Shown piece after piece: positions 46,441 to 56,224 of a stretch of DNA of 64,000 bases. Source of the DNA: Acanthochromis polyacanthus (lineage: Eukaryota > Chordata > Actinopteri > Pomacentridae); assembly GCF_021347895.1 (NCBI RefSeq), contig NC_067117.1, positions 31,874,067-31,938,066 of the forward strand. Reading direction: 5' to 3'. The first letter of the stretch is position 1. Each line of letters starts with the position of its first letter. The position numbers and the translations under genes are program-made. The notes beneath the pieces were generated by a model. It was given only the letters and a program-made list of their open reading frames with translations. It did no database searches and was not told the origin of the DNA.

Positions 46441-47520
46441 TTATGCCACATAAGCCTGCCCTGGTGCAAATACTTTTTTCAGACAAACCACAGCATTATC
46501 AACAGTAAGGCCTTGCACCTTATGGACTGTACAAGCCCAGGCAAGTTTCAGTGGAAATTGCCGGTGCATTCCACCTTTTCTGATAGCCCTTTCTTCCTCT
46601 GGCTCAATAGGTGTTGAACCAACCAAATCTGCTGACACATTTCCAATGCATTTCCTCCTTTGTGCACCAACGTCATCATCATCAAACTTGACATACACCT
46701 TCAGAGGAAACTTCTTCTTGTCAGACTTCACTATGTGCGTCACAGTGCCGCACACCCCATTTACAAGACCGTCCGTAACATCAACATTTTTGCACAGCAT
46801 AACCCGGGTATCCTTACCCAAAAACAACGCCTCCTCCAAACATGTATTTGAGGCTTTGGTGTGCTGCTTGTCCGACAAATCGAGCTTGCCTGTTTTTTTT
46901 TATTAACAAAATCTTGAGCCTCAATCAAAACATACTCATGGCAAGTCTTACACAACTGCTCCATATTATGCTCATTTACTTGTTTGTTGGTGGCAAATAT
47001 GTGTAAATCTGAGCTCACTTCACCGGTTTCACAACGTTTTAATATTTGCATGTCGCTGTTTAGCATCGCGGTCCCTTTTGAACGACATCTAATTCTGTTC
47101 AACACTTCTGCAAACATAACATCTTTTTGTCTAACGATGCTTTTCAATTCGGCAACTCGAAACAGACTACACCACAAGTTGATGCCACCATCATCAACAT
47201 ACAGGGCCTTCCCTTTAACAGGAGGCAACTGGTAAAAGTCCCCTACAGCCACAACACTCACATTTCCAAACGGGGAAAAGTCACCACTTTTTTGATCTGC
47301 CTTAATCTGCCATGGATATAGACCAACAGTTTATGATCCACCATGGAGATTTTATCAATAATCAGTAATTGCAGATCACAATATTTGGCACTAACAGTAT
47401 TAAGCTTCTCCTCACCTAAAGGTGTGTACGGCAAGCGTACATCTTTGCCAATACAAAGCGTGTTGTGAATAGTTGCTGCACGCAAATTGTATGCAGCAAT
47501 CCCTGTAGGAGCAGTGGGGG
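46441..47520 (-). pseudogene. Helentron Pif1-type helicase, truncated and broken
   Basis: Visible from 5' to 3': [10 protein letters not shown] with TIHNTL (just after the lost Walker A), [12 protein letters not shown] (Walker B, where the usual DE reads DK), VAVGDFYQLPPVKG, FATNKQVNEHN, then WACTVHKVQGLTVD and GQAYVA followed by TAA at 46443-46441. Frameshifts lie near 47275 and at the A-run complementary to 46896-46905. The Walker B change and lesions mean no active helicase. The protein would have unwound DNA during rolling-circle transposition. Confidence 0.8.
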
Positions 47521-48069
47521 TTGTGGAGCTGGAGCCAGGGAAAACTGAGAACACGGAGGGGGGGTGTAGATTCGGGAGGGTACGGAAAGAGATGGTTTCG
47601 GTGTGATTACCTGTGATTCAGATGGAGAAAGGGGCAGTCTGAAGGCAGACTTGGGCTAGCCGTCGGCCGTTCAGGGAAAGGGCGTACTGTGGATGGTGGA
47701 GAGGCTCCGTAAGAAACCTGGAGCTGTCGCACCAGAGTTTCATTGATAAAATTGCCTTCGGCACCCGAGTCCACCAGGGCAGAGACTGTGTATTGTTGAT
47801 TGTTCCATAGTAGTGTGGTTGCCACTTGTAACTGCAACAGGGGGGAAGAGATGATTGTGTGGCTCACCAGGACCCCCGCAGTCACTGGCGAGCCACGCCT
47901 CTTCCCAGCTTGGCCGGGCAGTCCACTCCGTAATGTCCCACCTCTTCACAGCAGAGGCAGGCATTACGCTGGCGGCGCAGGGTCTTCTCCTCCTCGCAGA
48001 GGCGGGCCCGGCCAAGCTGCATGGGCTCCTCCCCCAGCAGCAGCGGGGTCACGGTCGAAGACACAGGCC

Positions 48070-48093
48070 GGGGGGGGGGGGGGGGGGGGGGGG
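48070..48093. repeat. Poly-G run
   Basis: About 24 consecutive G, read as polyproline by the gag frame. Length may be unreliable. Confidence 0.9.
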
Positions 48094-48140
48094 TACTGGT
48101 GGCCGAGGTGGTGGATCTGGGGCTGCGGCTGCGTGAGTCA

Positions 48141-48656
48141 GGGCAGGTACGTGGTTGGACTGGGGGGCGAGGTTGGCCGGACTGGGGGGCCTGGATCCCC
48201 TTCTCCTGGCGACACTCCCAGAGGCTATTGTCCAGGCGAATGGTGAGGTCAGTCAGGGCGTTCAGGTTGGGGGACTCGTACTTCGGGGCTAGTTCATCCT
48301 TCAGCTGCTCATTGAGGCCCCACTGGAAGGACTCCTGGAGGGCGGCGTCGTTCCATCCGCTCTCCGCCACGAGCATTCGGAACTCAACTGCATATTCAGG
48401 GCAGGTACGCGGTTGGACTGGGGGGCGAGGTTGGCCGGACTGGGGGGACTGGATCCCCTTCTCCTGGCGACGCTCCCAGAGGCTATTGTCCAGGCGAATG
48501 GTGAGGTCAATCAGGGCGTTCATGTTGGGGGACTCGTACTTCGGGGCTAGCTCATCCTTCAGCTGCTCGTTGAGGCCCCGCTGGAAGGACTCCTGGAGGG
48601 CGGCGTCGTTCCATCCGCTCTCCGCCGCGAGCATTCGGAACTCAACTGCATATTCG
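48141..48656 (-). repeat. In-frame 258-bp tandem duplication within gag
   Basis: GGGCAGGTACGTGGTTGGAC at 48141 recurs at 48399 (period 258 bp, 86 codons) with about ten base differences. The duplicated peptide (EYAVEFRML...PVQPRTCP) spans the end of the capsid-like region, and the frame stays open through both copies. Confidence 0.88.
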
Positions 48657-49198
48657 GCCATGCTCCGTCCTCCCTGCGGAGCGTGGGGAGCCGAGCCGCT
48701 TCCCGGCATCTTTACCCCGGACCAGGTGGTCGAAGACTCTCTTCATTTCCTCCACGAAGGTGGCGTAAGAGTAGCAGATGGGGTTCTGGCCTATCCACAG
48801 CGCTGACCCCCAGTCACGCACAGCTCCGGTGAGAAGGCTTAGAATGAAGGCTATGCAGGACTTTTCTGTACTGTATGTGAGGGGTTGCATCTCGAAAACT
48901 AGTGATACTTGCATAAGAAAAGCCTGACAGGTGCCCTGCTCCCCCGCATAGCACTCCAGGGTTGGAACATATGGTTCACGGGCTGGGGGGGACGTAGGTG
49001 CAACCACTTCGAGAACCGGATTTGGTGCTGGGGTGCCGAGGGAGCAGAAGTGGCGGTGAGCTGGGTGAGGGCTGAGGAGACCTGATTTAGTTGGTCAGTG
49101 AGGGCATTGAGCTGATTAATCATGTTTTGGTTGGAGGTGGTGAGTTCTTGAAGGGCTTGGCTATGCTGCCCGAGGAGATTACCTTGGCTGGCTACAGT

Positions 49199-49245
49199 CA
49201 GCCCCCCCCCCCTCCCCCCCCCCTCCCCCCCCCCCCCGCCCCCCC
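49199..49245. repeat. Poly-C-rich junction tract
   Basis: Nearly pure C with scattered T and one G, exactly where L1-like sequence ends and gag sequence begins. Confidence 0.9.
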
Positions 49246-49252
49246 AAAGTCT

Positions 49253-49610
49253 TCTCAAGCATCTTAAAATTTCTTATTGAATTCGTGATAGTTAGTCCGG
49301 AGAATAAGACCCCTTCAAGTTTGTATGGAAGCACTAATGCATCCTCTATATCTCTCCAGGCTACCTGAGAGGCGCGATCAAGCCATGTTTTAAGCGGACA
49401 TAGCTGAAAGGCCTGATGATACCTCATAAAGTTTGGAAAGGCCAGCCCACCCCCTTGTTTTGGTCGCTGTAAAGTGGAGAGTTTAATTTTGGGATGTCCA
49501 CTATTCCAGATATACTTTCGTAGTAAAGAGTCGACTCTTTTCCAATATCCCGTTGGATGAGGGAGCGGAATCATCATGCTGAGAAAGTTGAAGCGGGGCA
49601 ACACATTCAT
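49253..49610 (-). CDS. L1-like ORF2 C-terminal segment
   Basis: Reads MNVLPRFNFLSMMIPLP, then KYIWNSGHPKIKLSTLQRPK and GGGLAFPNFMRYHQA, the post-RT region typical of L1/Tx1 ORF2. One frameshift near 49650 separates it from the RT frame. It ends in Gly codons of the poly-C tract, so the natural C-terminus is lost. Confidence 0.75.
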
Positions 49611-49655
49611 TTTGACGGACGCAATCCTTGTTTGCAGTGAGGCTGGTAATTTAGT

Positions 49656-51035
49656 CTATACAGCTATGTCCCACTCCACCTCTTTAAAGATGTTTTCATA
49701 ATTTGTTTTTAATATATTATGCAGTGAGGGTTGTATCTGGATGCCCAGGTACATGATCTCTTTTTTAACGGGAATGTTGTAGGGCAAAACTAATGCTTTG
49801 GCGGGTTCATTCAGGGGCATCAAAGCTGACTTTGTCCAGTTGATCTTATAACCAGACAACATCCTTAACTCTTCAAACATGGTCAGGAGAGAGGGTATCG
49901 ACTTTTTGATATCCAATAGGTTGATAAGTACGTCATCAGCGAAGGCCGATATGACATGCAACGAGGTTTTGATCCGGATAGGAACAAGGGCCTGGTTCTC
50001 CCTCAGATGTTGAGCTAACGGTTCTAATGAGAGAATGAATAAACTTGGAGAGAGGCTGCATCCCTGTCGAGTTCCACGGAAGATGGGAAAGGGGCTCGAG
50101 TGTAAGCCATTCGTGGACACCGTGACGGTGGGGCCAGCGTACAAGGTACGAATCATGTCAATAAACCCTCTCCCCACGCCAAACCTCTCCAAGACCGCCC
50201 ACAGGTACTGCCATTCGAGCCTATCGAAGGCCTTTTCAGCGTCAAGTGACAGTATCGCGCATGGAGTCTTTAGTTGTTGAGTTTCATGAATTACATGTAT
50301 CAGGCATCGGATATTGTCAGCTGCCAGATGTCCCTTCATGAAGCCCGTCTGATCCTTATGAATTAGTTTGTCCATGTATCTCTCTAAACGTAGCGCCAGC
50401 ACTTTAGAGTATAGCTTCTTGTCTGAGTCAATTAACGAAATCGGTCTGTAGTTAAAACAATCAGTTTTGTCTTTCCCTTTTTTATGGATTAGTGAGATCA
50501 GGGCAGTGTTACTGTGAGCAGGGAAAAAGCCCTTTTCAACCGCTGAGCGTATCGACCCCAACAAAACTGGCCCCAAAATATCCCAGAAGTGTAGCAGGAG
50601 CTCTGGTGGTATGCCGTCTGGGCCCGGCGATTTCCCTTTATTTATCATCCTAAGCGCATTCTCCAGCTCCTTTAAGGATATGGGACGATCCAGATCTGTT
50701 GCTTCGTGTTCCCCTAGTGTGGGCAAATCCAGACTGCTTAGAAAATGTTTGCATTTCTCCGGGTCAAAATCAAGTGTTGATTTGTACAATTCCTCATAAA
50801 ACGAGTGAAACGTGACATTTATCTCTTTTGGGTCAGATGTAATTTTGTTATTGGCTGTTTTGATGGTACTGATTGGTGCTCTGGATTCACTTTGTTTAAG
50901 CTTCAGCGCTAGCAGCCTGCTTGGTTTGCTCCCATTAAAATAGTAGTTCTGCCTTACCCTGTGCACGATGAATTCCGCCCGCCTCCTCAACAGATCATTG
51001 AGCTCCACCCTGACTTCTCTCAGTTCTTTTTCCAC
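49656..51035 (-). CDS. L1-like ORF2 reverse transcriptase domain (459 codons open)
   Basis: This is the polymerase that copies the element RNA at the target. Motifs in order: KSPGPDGIPPELL, ALISLIHKKGKD, NYRPISLIDSDKKLYSKVLA, KDQTGFMKG, ILSLDAEKAFDRLEW (first catalytic Asp), RGTRQGCSLSPSLFIL, then AFADDVLINLL (FADD catalytic pair). The frame is fully open, unusually well kept for an element otherwise truncated and interrupted. The upstream linker (about 51313-51036) shows a frameshift near 51085. Confidence 0.88.
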   Translation of the reverse strand: MEKELREVRVELNDLLRRRAEFIVHRVRQNYYFNGSKPSRLLALKLKQSESRAPISTIKTANNKITSDPKEINVTFHSFYEELYKSTLDFDPEKCKHFLSSLDLPTLGEHEATDLDRPISLKELENALRMINKGKSPGPDGIPPELLLHFWDILGPVLLGSIRSAVEKGFFPAHSNTALISLIHKKGKDKTDCFNYRPISLIDSDKKLYSKVLALRLERYMDKLIHKDQTGFMKGHLAADNIRCLIHVIHETQQLKTPCAILSLDAEKAFDRLEWQYLWAVLERFGVGRGFIDMIRTLYAGPTVTVSTNGLHSSPFPIFRGTRQGCSLSPSLFILSLEPLAQHLRENQALVPIRIKTSLHVISAFADDVLINLLDIKKSIPSLLTMFEELRMLSGYKINWTKSALMPLNEPAKALVLPYNIPVKKEIMYLGIQIQPSLHNILKTNYENIFKEVEWDIAV

Positions 51036-51088
51036 CGGTTTAGTATATTTACCTTTTAACCGCTTTTCAAGTATATGGCATTTTCTTT

Positions 51089-51517
51089 CTAACTCACAGA
51101 CCTTATGGCTCCTCTCTTTTTTGAGATGAGATGCATAAGAGGAGGTAAAGTCCCTAATACATATGAGATGTCATCTACCGTGTCTATATTGCTGGCTATA
51201 AATTCCGTAATTTTCTTCCTGAATTGTGTTACAAATACCTCATCCTGTAGGAGCATCATATTAAAGCGCCATCTAGGTGTTTTATTAAATCTGTGACTAA
51301 GATCTATTGTCATCAGCAGCGGATTGTGGGTCAGATAGCGTCGCCGGCAGCACCTGTATCGGATCTATCCCTGTTTTCAGACTTGAAGAGAGCAGAAAAT
51401 AATCTATTCTGGACTGTGATTTATTATACGCAGAAAAGCATGTATAGTCTCTAACACCCTGGTTCTGAATGCGCCAAATATCAACTAGGTTAATATTCTC
51501 TATCATGGTGTTAAGAG
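51089..51517 (-). pseudogene. L1-like ORF2 endonuclease-RT linker
   Basis: 51506-51297 reads INLVDIWRIQNQ and AYNKSQSRIDYFLLSS (the R-IDYFL motif at the end of the L1 endonuclease). After a frame change, 51313-51089 reads LSHRFNKTPRWRFN. It continues the endonuclease frame interrupted at 52690 by the P-like element. Confidence 0.75.
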
Positions 51518-51686
51518 TAGAGTCCCTATATTATCAGAGTATCGACATGACTGGTCCAAAAAATTTTGGTCACCTGATCTATAGGAGCCATTTTGTTTCC
51601 AATTCATGAACGCCGGTTATGCCTGTTAACGTTTACAATGCAGAGAGTAATTCTAGGTCTTTTTTGGCTTCATAAATACCTGAAAA

Positions 51687-51839
51687 ATGACGGGCTGTTG
51701 TGCCTTTGGGTGCACAAATCGATCGGCGAAGAGATTACACATGTTTAGATTTCCCAGGAGTAGTGAAAGAATGAAACTGTGGGAAAATAAAGTCCGGAGA
51801 GTGGGATGGAAACCGACTTCATCATGGTTTTTGTGCCAG
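51687..51839 (+). CDS. THAP zinc-finger exon of the P-like element
   Basis: ATG at 51687. The 51-codon exon reads MTGCCAFGCTNRSAKRLHMF, then RFPRSSERMKLW and WKPTSSWFLC, ending in CAG before GTTAGT (a phase-0 donor). The C-x4-C pair, FP, W and third Cys are those of the THAP DNA-binding domain, which recognises element ends in P transposases. The expected next exon (final His and AVPTIF-like box) was not found before 52689. Confidence 0.8.
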
Positions 51840-51970
51840 GTTAGTCCCATGCATGTACTTTCATGTTATGATGTATGGGTGAATGACAGATAGAAAAGTT
51901 TGATGTGATTTTAGGCAGTTGTGGTTATTTTGACTTTGACCATTTTCATGCATGGAGATGCATAAAATAT

Positions 51971-52016
51971 GGGCCGCTGAAGTTTAACGGGTTACCCGGT
52001 TAAACTTCAGCGGCCC
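51971..52016. other. Near-perfect 46-bp hairpin
   Basis: GGGCCGCTGAAGTTTAAC and its exact complement GTTAAACTTCAGCGGCCC enclose a 10-base loop region within the P-like element. Could be a transposase-related site or a folded internal repeat. Confidence 0.8.
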
Positions 52017-52686
52017 GTAAGCTTTCCATGGTTGTATAATCTGAGCTTCGACAACAGCCTCCCCGTTCGTTCACATGATTTCCAATTCAACAAACAGCTG
52101 ACAGTTTTCTGTTTCCTATTTTCTGTTTTCGGTCCAACCTGCAGTCATTTATCAGCCTCATATGACCCGAACAGGCTCCGTGTTGTTCACCTGTTTCTGG
52201 GCTGTTAGCCGCCATTAGCATGAGGATGCTGTTAGCCATATGCTAACAGCTGCAGCACCGTACAGGCGGATGGGAAAACGTGTTTTACTAAATTGACCGA
52301 AGCTGCAAACTCGATAATAGAAACATTATACACCCATGGAAAGCTTAGATTCTCATGAATCCGCTGGTATAAACCACTTTCAGATGTGATTACCACAACG
52401 GGTAATATAAACACATTTGTGTAAACAACACAACTCACCTTTGAAGGCTCAAAACTAGTCACAGATGAAAATATTCCACAAAAAACGGCCATAATCCAAC
52501 CTTGGACATCCAGACAAAACAAGCCAGTAAAATATTTTGTCCAAAACATGTCTTGAAATCAGTAAACAATCCGCAAATAGCTAGTTTTCGTGAATGTGCA
52601 CCTCGCGCTGCGCGTCCCATATTGAGTGAATGGAAACAAAATGGCTTCAAATCCCCAGTTGTCGGTACTCTGATAATATAGGGACT

Positions 52687-53202
52687 CTAGTTAAGAGCAG
52701 CTGACGCTGCCCTCTGGGTGTGGGACACCGATAGGGTAGATTTATCTAAGTTAGGGTCACAGACTGTGTTCATATCCCCTCCCACTATCAGCTCGTAGTC
52801 TAGTAAGGACAGCAGCTCTTTGGTAAGTTCAGGAAAGAAAAGAGGGTCAAAGACTGTTGGTGCATACACAGATACCAAAGCAATTTTCTTTCCATATATG
52901 GATGTACACAAATATGCTATGCAACCTGATGTTCCTTCATTAGTCTTTTCTATCTCTAAGCCTAGGCTTCTTTTAGTTAGGATAACTGTCCCCCTAGAAT
53001 TAGAGCTCCAACAGTCTGAGGCTACAACTTTATATCGCTTATTTTGAAAGCATGATGTATCCTCCGCCTTCAGGTGTGTTTCTTGGATAAATGCTACATC
53101 CACATTCTTGCGACGGAGTAGATCTAAACATTTTGCTCTTTTAACTTTTGCATTCAGACCCCGAACGTTATAGCTCAATACAGATAGCTTAACCATTATC
53201 AA
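52687..53202 (-). CDS. L1-like ORF2 endonuclease domain, N-terminal part
   Basis: Begins MIMVKLSVLSYNVRGLN and has FIQETHL (active-site Glu), RGTVIL, VSVYAP and LLDYELIVGGDMNTV, the apurinic endonuclease motifs of L1. It is interrupted by the P-like element after HTQRAASAALN. This enzyme nicks the insertion target. Confidence 0.85.
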   Translation of the reverse strand: MIMVKLSVLSYNVRGLNAKVKRAKCLDLLRRKNVDVAFIQETHLKAEDTSCFQNKRYKVVASDCWSSNSRGTVILTKRSLGLEIEKTNEGTSGCIAYLCTSIYGKKIALVSVYAPTVFDPLFFPELTKELLSLLDYELIVGGDMNTVCDPNLDKSTLSVSHTQRAASAALN

Positions 53203-53755
53203 AATTGGTACCTATTGCTCCATGTGAGATAATGAGAGGTTTAGCCCTGATGTAAAAGTCATGACCGAGATGCCCATCCTCCCCCTGCCGCTCCTCCAGA
53301 CACCCCCCCCCCCAAACAGTGGTTCTGACTCGTGTGACTTCCACATAACGCAGCTCATCAGACTTTATAAACTCCTATCTATCCCTCCTTTGTAGCAGAT
53401 AACTTCCTCCTAACAGGTTACCTTACAACAGTAAAACACACACCTGGGAGGGGATTGCTTAGTCTTCCAGAGCCATAAGATAGCCAAAGTAAAATGCAGG
53501 TGTGAACAAGTATAGGCACATAGATATACATACGATCTGCATTATCAATTCTGGCCATGAATCAAAACAACGTCTGGTTAACCTATATAACCTCTCAAAG
53601 AATGCTTATCTGACAGCTATACTTTAACATTTTCATAACCATGGTGTCCTAACATAAGAAAATAACAATGTGGTCAGATGGGGGCGGTCTTAGAAATAAT
53701 CAAAAGTAAAGTTGCAAATACTTGGCAAAAATAATCTCCCACCTCAACTTTGTAA

Positions 53756-54814
53756 TTAGGTCCAGGGTTGTTGCAAACAAGTCACCCTTCTGTAGCAGTT
53801 TTTCCTCCTCGGGTAGTAGTAGAAGATGTCCGTGTCCAGATGTTTCCGTTGGTTGGCTTTGATCTTGTCCGCGCCGATCCGAAATGTCGGATTACTCCAT
53901 GCCGTTCTCCTCCGGTCATGACACCTCCCCCGAACAGATGGTGAACAGCTGGTGGCGCAATGGCGGTCCCTCACCGGCCTCCTTCGTTAGGAACTGAGCG
54001 GCTTCACATGCTGAAGTGAATATGCGTTGTTCACCATTGATTGTCATCTTAAGGGTGACCGGGTAGATTAGAAAGGCCGGGATGCCTCTCTCGTATAGCT
54101 CCTTCATCACCTCTCCGTACGCCTTCCTCCTCTCGCTCGTGAATGCGCTGTAGTCTGTATAGAATCGTATTGTCTTTCCGGCGTCCTGTATGGGAGCTTT
54201 TTCCTCGCCTCACGGGCCCCTTGCAGGATGATGTTGCGGTCCTGATACCTGAGCACTCTGAATATCATGGTAGCCTGGCCGTTATTCTTGTTATTGTGAA
54301 TCCTGTGTGCGCGCTCTATTTGGATGTTAGCGTCGCCGAGCGAGGGGATCCACTTCGGCAACATGTCTTGTAGGAAAGTAATAGCATTCTCTCCCTCTCT
54401 GCCAGCCGCTAGTCCTGTAATCCTCACGTTGTTCTGCCGGTCCTGGTCCTCCAGTGAGGCAATTTTCAGCTGTATCTTTTCCAAATCGGAGGTGTTGTTG
54501 CTTACTTCCCTTTTCATGGCTCTAGTTTCAGCTTGTACACGATCTACTTTCACGGCCAGTCCTTTGACAGTTTCCATGTGAGCTTCTACTTTCCTCTCCA
54601 GGCTGTCTATGGAGTTTCTCATTCCATCTATAGCACCCTGGACAGCCCGTGTCACCGCTGCTTCCAGGTTATCTTGTTGTTTGGCTAATGCTAAGTCGAT
54701 AGCCATGCTGACGCTGTTAGCAAAGTTAGCATCCATGCCGCTGTACTCCGACTGTTTGTGTTTCGCTGAAGGGGTTTTGGCTGGTGAACCACCCGGTTTC
54801 TTACTCCCCAACAT
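53756..54814 (-). pseudogene. L1-like ORF1 protein, one frameshift
   Basis: Reads MLGSKKPGGSPAKTPSAKHK at 54814, a long coiled-coil region (residues about 30-130, heptads around LERKVEAHMETVKGLAVKV), then an RNA-recognition-like segment (DRQNNVRITGL) and IQIERAHRI. After a frameshift near 54190 the C-terminal domain continues in the frame reading YERGIPAFLIYPVTLKMTI. That frame covers 54110-53916 and ends at a stop there. It binds the element RNA as a trimer in the L1 family. Positions 53915-53756 are probably spacer. Confidence 0.8.
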
Positions 54815-54925
54815 CTTTCACGGCTTTACCAACTCAGTAAACAAGGTTATCGAACGTCAGTCGAGGGATAGGTAGTAGGAGCTCTAGAACCCTCCGACCA
54901 TTACGTCTGCAGGTCACTTCCGGTC

Positions 54926-55515
54926 CCCGATCAAAAGTTCTTAAAAGATTATTCCAGAGTCAAAGGGTGTGGACAGGAACAGGAAGGCCGCCATTTTGAA
55001 TTAAATGTCAGATTTGTGGTGTTTTTGGTCATTTTCAACAATTCATATCACACAGGCAATAACTTCAAATCACCTGAATTTGGGACAATATATAAAACAC
55101 GCCTTCAGGTTGCATATTTGTGAAAATTGTTCACAAAACTCAAAGGGCATGCCATGGTGACCACCGAACTTTAATGTTACGCCATGAAGCAGGACGTCTT
55201 GTGTAAATCCCCTGTACATGCTGCAATCTGCCTCAAACTTTACGTGTTTGATCGGAGTCCAGTCCTGATGAGTTTCATAGACCAATATACAGTCACAGAG
55301 ATAGCGCCACCTGGTGGATGGACAGAAAGTGTTGCATAAATAGCCTGTACATGCTCCAATCTGCCTGAAATTTGACCTGTGTGCTCAGAATCCAGCCCTC
55401 GTCACATTCATGGGCCTAAATACACTCTCAGTCACAACATTGCCTGGTGGAAATGTTTGGGGTCGCCGACCAGCAAGGATACGAGAACCCGTTCAACGCT
55501 GCTTGCAGCTTTAAT
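54926..55515. repeat. Tandem-unit repetitive element, right part
   Basis: Resumes in the middle of a unit of the type at 32832-33592 (GATCAAAAGTTCTTAAAAG, GCCGCCATTTTGAATTAAAT). It continues into two shorter units (CCTGTACATGCTCCAATCTG) and ends CGTTCAACGCTGCTTGCAGC. It may be the other half of the array at 32645-35290, displaced by nested insertions, or a separate copy. Confidence 0.7.
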
Positions 55516-56224
55516 TTTTTAATTAAATCTTCAAACTCCATGTTTTTGGTCACCGTAATCTCAAGAAAGTGGTACTAAGAAAGCAAAAATATGCAGGGGA
55601 AATTATGCAGTTCATCATCTCTAGACAGATTGAATATCTTGTGTTGGTGTGCTGCTGAAAATGCGATCAAAAGACAAGGACTTCATGGAGATATATGGAG
55701 GGAAAACTGATTTCATAGAGCAGGAGATGGTGGACTTTCCCTTCTTGTAGTTTGTTGTGGCTAGTACAGAACAGAACTTTTTAAATTTTGTAACTGTAAC
55801 TTATTTTAATGACGATAGTTTTACCAAGCTTACCCAGTTTGTTCGTACAGCCTCTGTATTGAATGAAGTCTCCTGACAGTGTGGCTCGTTTGTGTCCACC
55901 AACCATCTGGGGGTTGTCTGTATATTGACATGGTCTATAGATATGGTTAATAAACTATCTGGTGTGGCAGAAGCTTGTACAAGAAAGAAAAAAAAATCCA
56001 CAGAAGAAAATAAAACAAAGGGAAGTGTTTTCCTTTGAAGTAACGTCAAAGGAAGACTTGTCTGGCAGCGAAGCATCTTTTTCTTCCCTTCATAACAAGA
56101 CAGACTGCTCACCTGGACTTTTGTTTATTACATTATTCACCACATCTGTTATCTCTCAGATTCCTCTGCTGATAATCTCTTTATATACTATTACCAAACA
56201 TACATTTGATAAGTTATTGCTATA
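55516..56224. other. Non-coding stretch, no gene recognised
   Basis: Includes a 30-bp match to 25643-25672. No coding signal. Confidence 0.45.

Larger units (their letters stand above)
45137..47520 (-). mobile_element. 5'-truncated Helentron (Helitron2-type) remnant
   Basis: Encodes, on the minus strand, the C-terminal two-thirds of a Pif1-type helicase fused to an AP-endonuclease-like domain. That order is diagnostic of Helentrons, rolling-circle transposons known from fish. The Rep domain and the helicase Walker A loop are missing, because the coding sequence is cut at about 47520 and joined to retrotransposon sequence. The downstream boundary was not identified; 45137 is simply the edge of the CACTA-like element. 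Confidence 0.75.
47526..49200 (-). pseudogene. Sushi-like Ty3/Gypsy gag-protease fragment
   Basis: Minus-strand order: gag N-terminus (LLGQHSQALQELTTSNQNM, coiled-coil-like), capsid-like region (REPYVPTLECYAGEQGTCQA, FILSLLTGAVRDWG), a proline run, EEPMQLGRARL, a zinc knuckle (CLCCEEVGHYGVDCP), then an aspartic protease (ALVDSGAEGNFI) and NHTETISF. Frames shift near 48960, 48670, 47890 and 47605. No LTR, reverse transcriptase or integrase follows; the protease tail joins the Helentron at about 47520. The zinc knuckle and gag resemble Sushi-type chromoviruses, relatives of vertebrate PEG10/RTL genes. Confidence 0.8.
51518..52689 (+). mobile_element. P-like element with THAP exon and 8-bp target duplication
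   Basis: The terminal inverted repeats TAGAGTCCCTATATTATCAG and complement at the right end are flanked by exact GTTAAGAG at 51510-51517 and 52690-52697. An 8-bp duplication is shared by P and hAT elements; the THAP exon favours the P superfamily. 1,172 bp, far too short for a full transposase, so it is non-autonomous. It splits the L1-like ORF2. A roughly 66-bp core (52336-52402) matches the MITEs at 7247 and 34167. Confidence 0.85.
49246..54925 (-). mobile_element. L1/Tx1-like LINE, 3'-truncated, with P-like insertion
   Basis: Two-ORF non-LTR retrotransposon on the minus strand, in order: 5' leader (about 54925-54815), ORF1, a spacer of about 0.55 kb, and ORF2 with endonuclease and reverse transcriptase. 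The 3' end is missing at the poly-C junction with gag. The 5' edge near 54925 borders repeat-array sequence (GATCAAAAGTTCTTAAAAG). ORF2 is split by the element at 51518-52689. Confidence 0.85.

Noticed and set aside
47855..48806. Plus-strand open frames up to 261 codons
   Set aside because: They are antisense to the gag-protease frames on the minus strand, which show real motifs.
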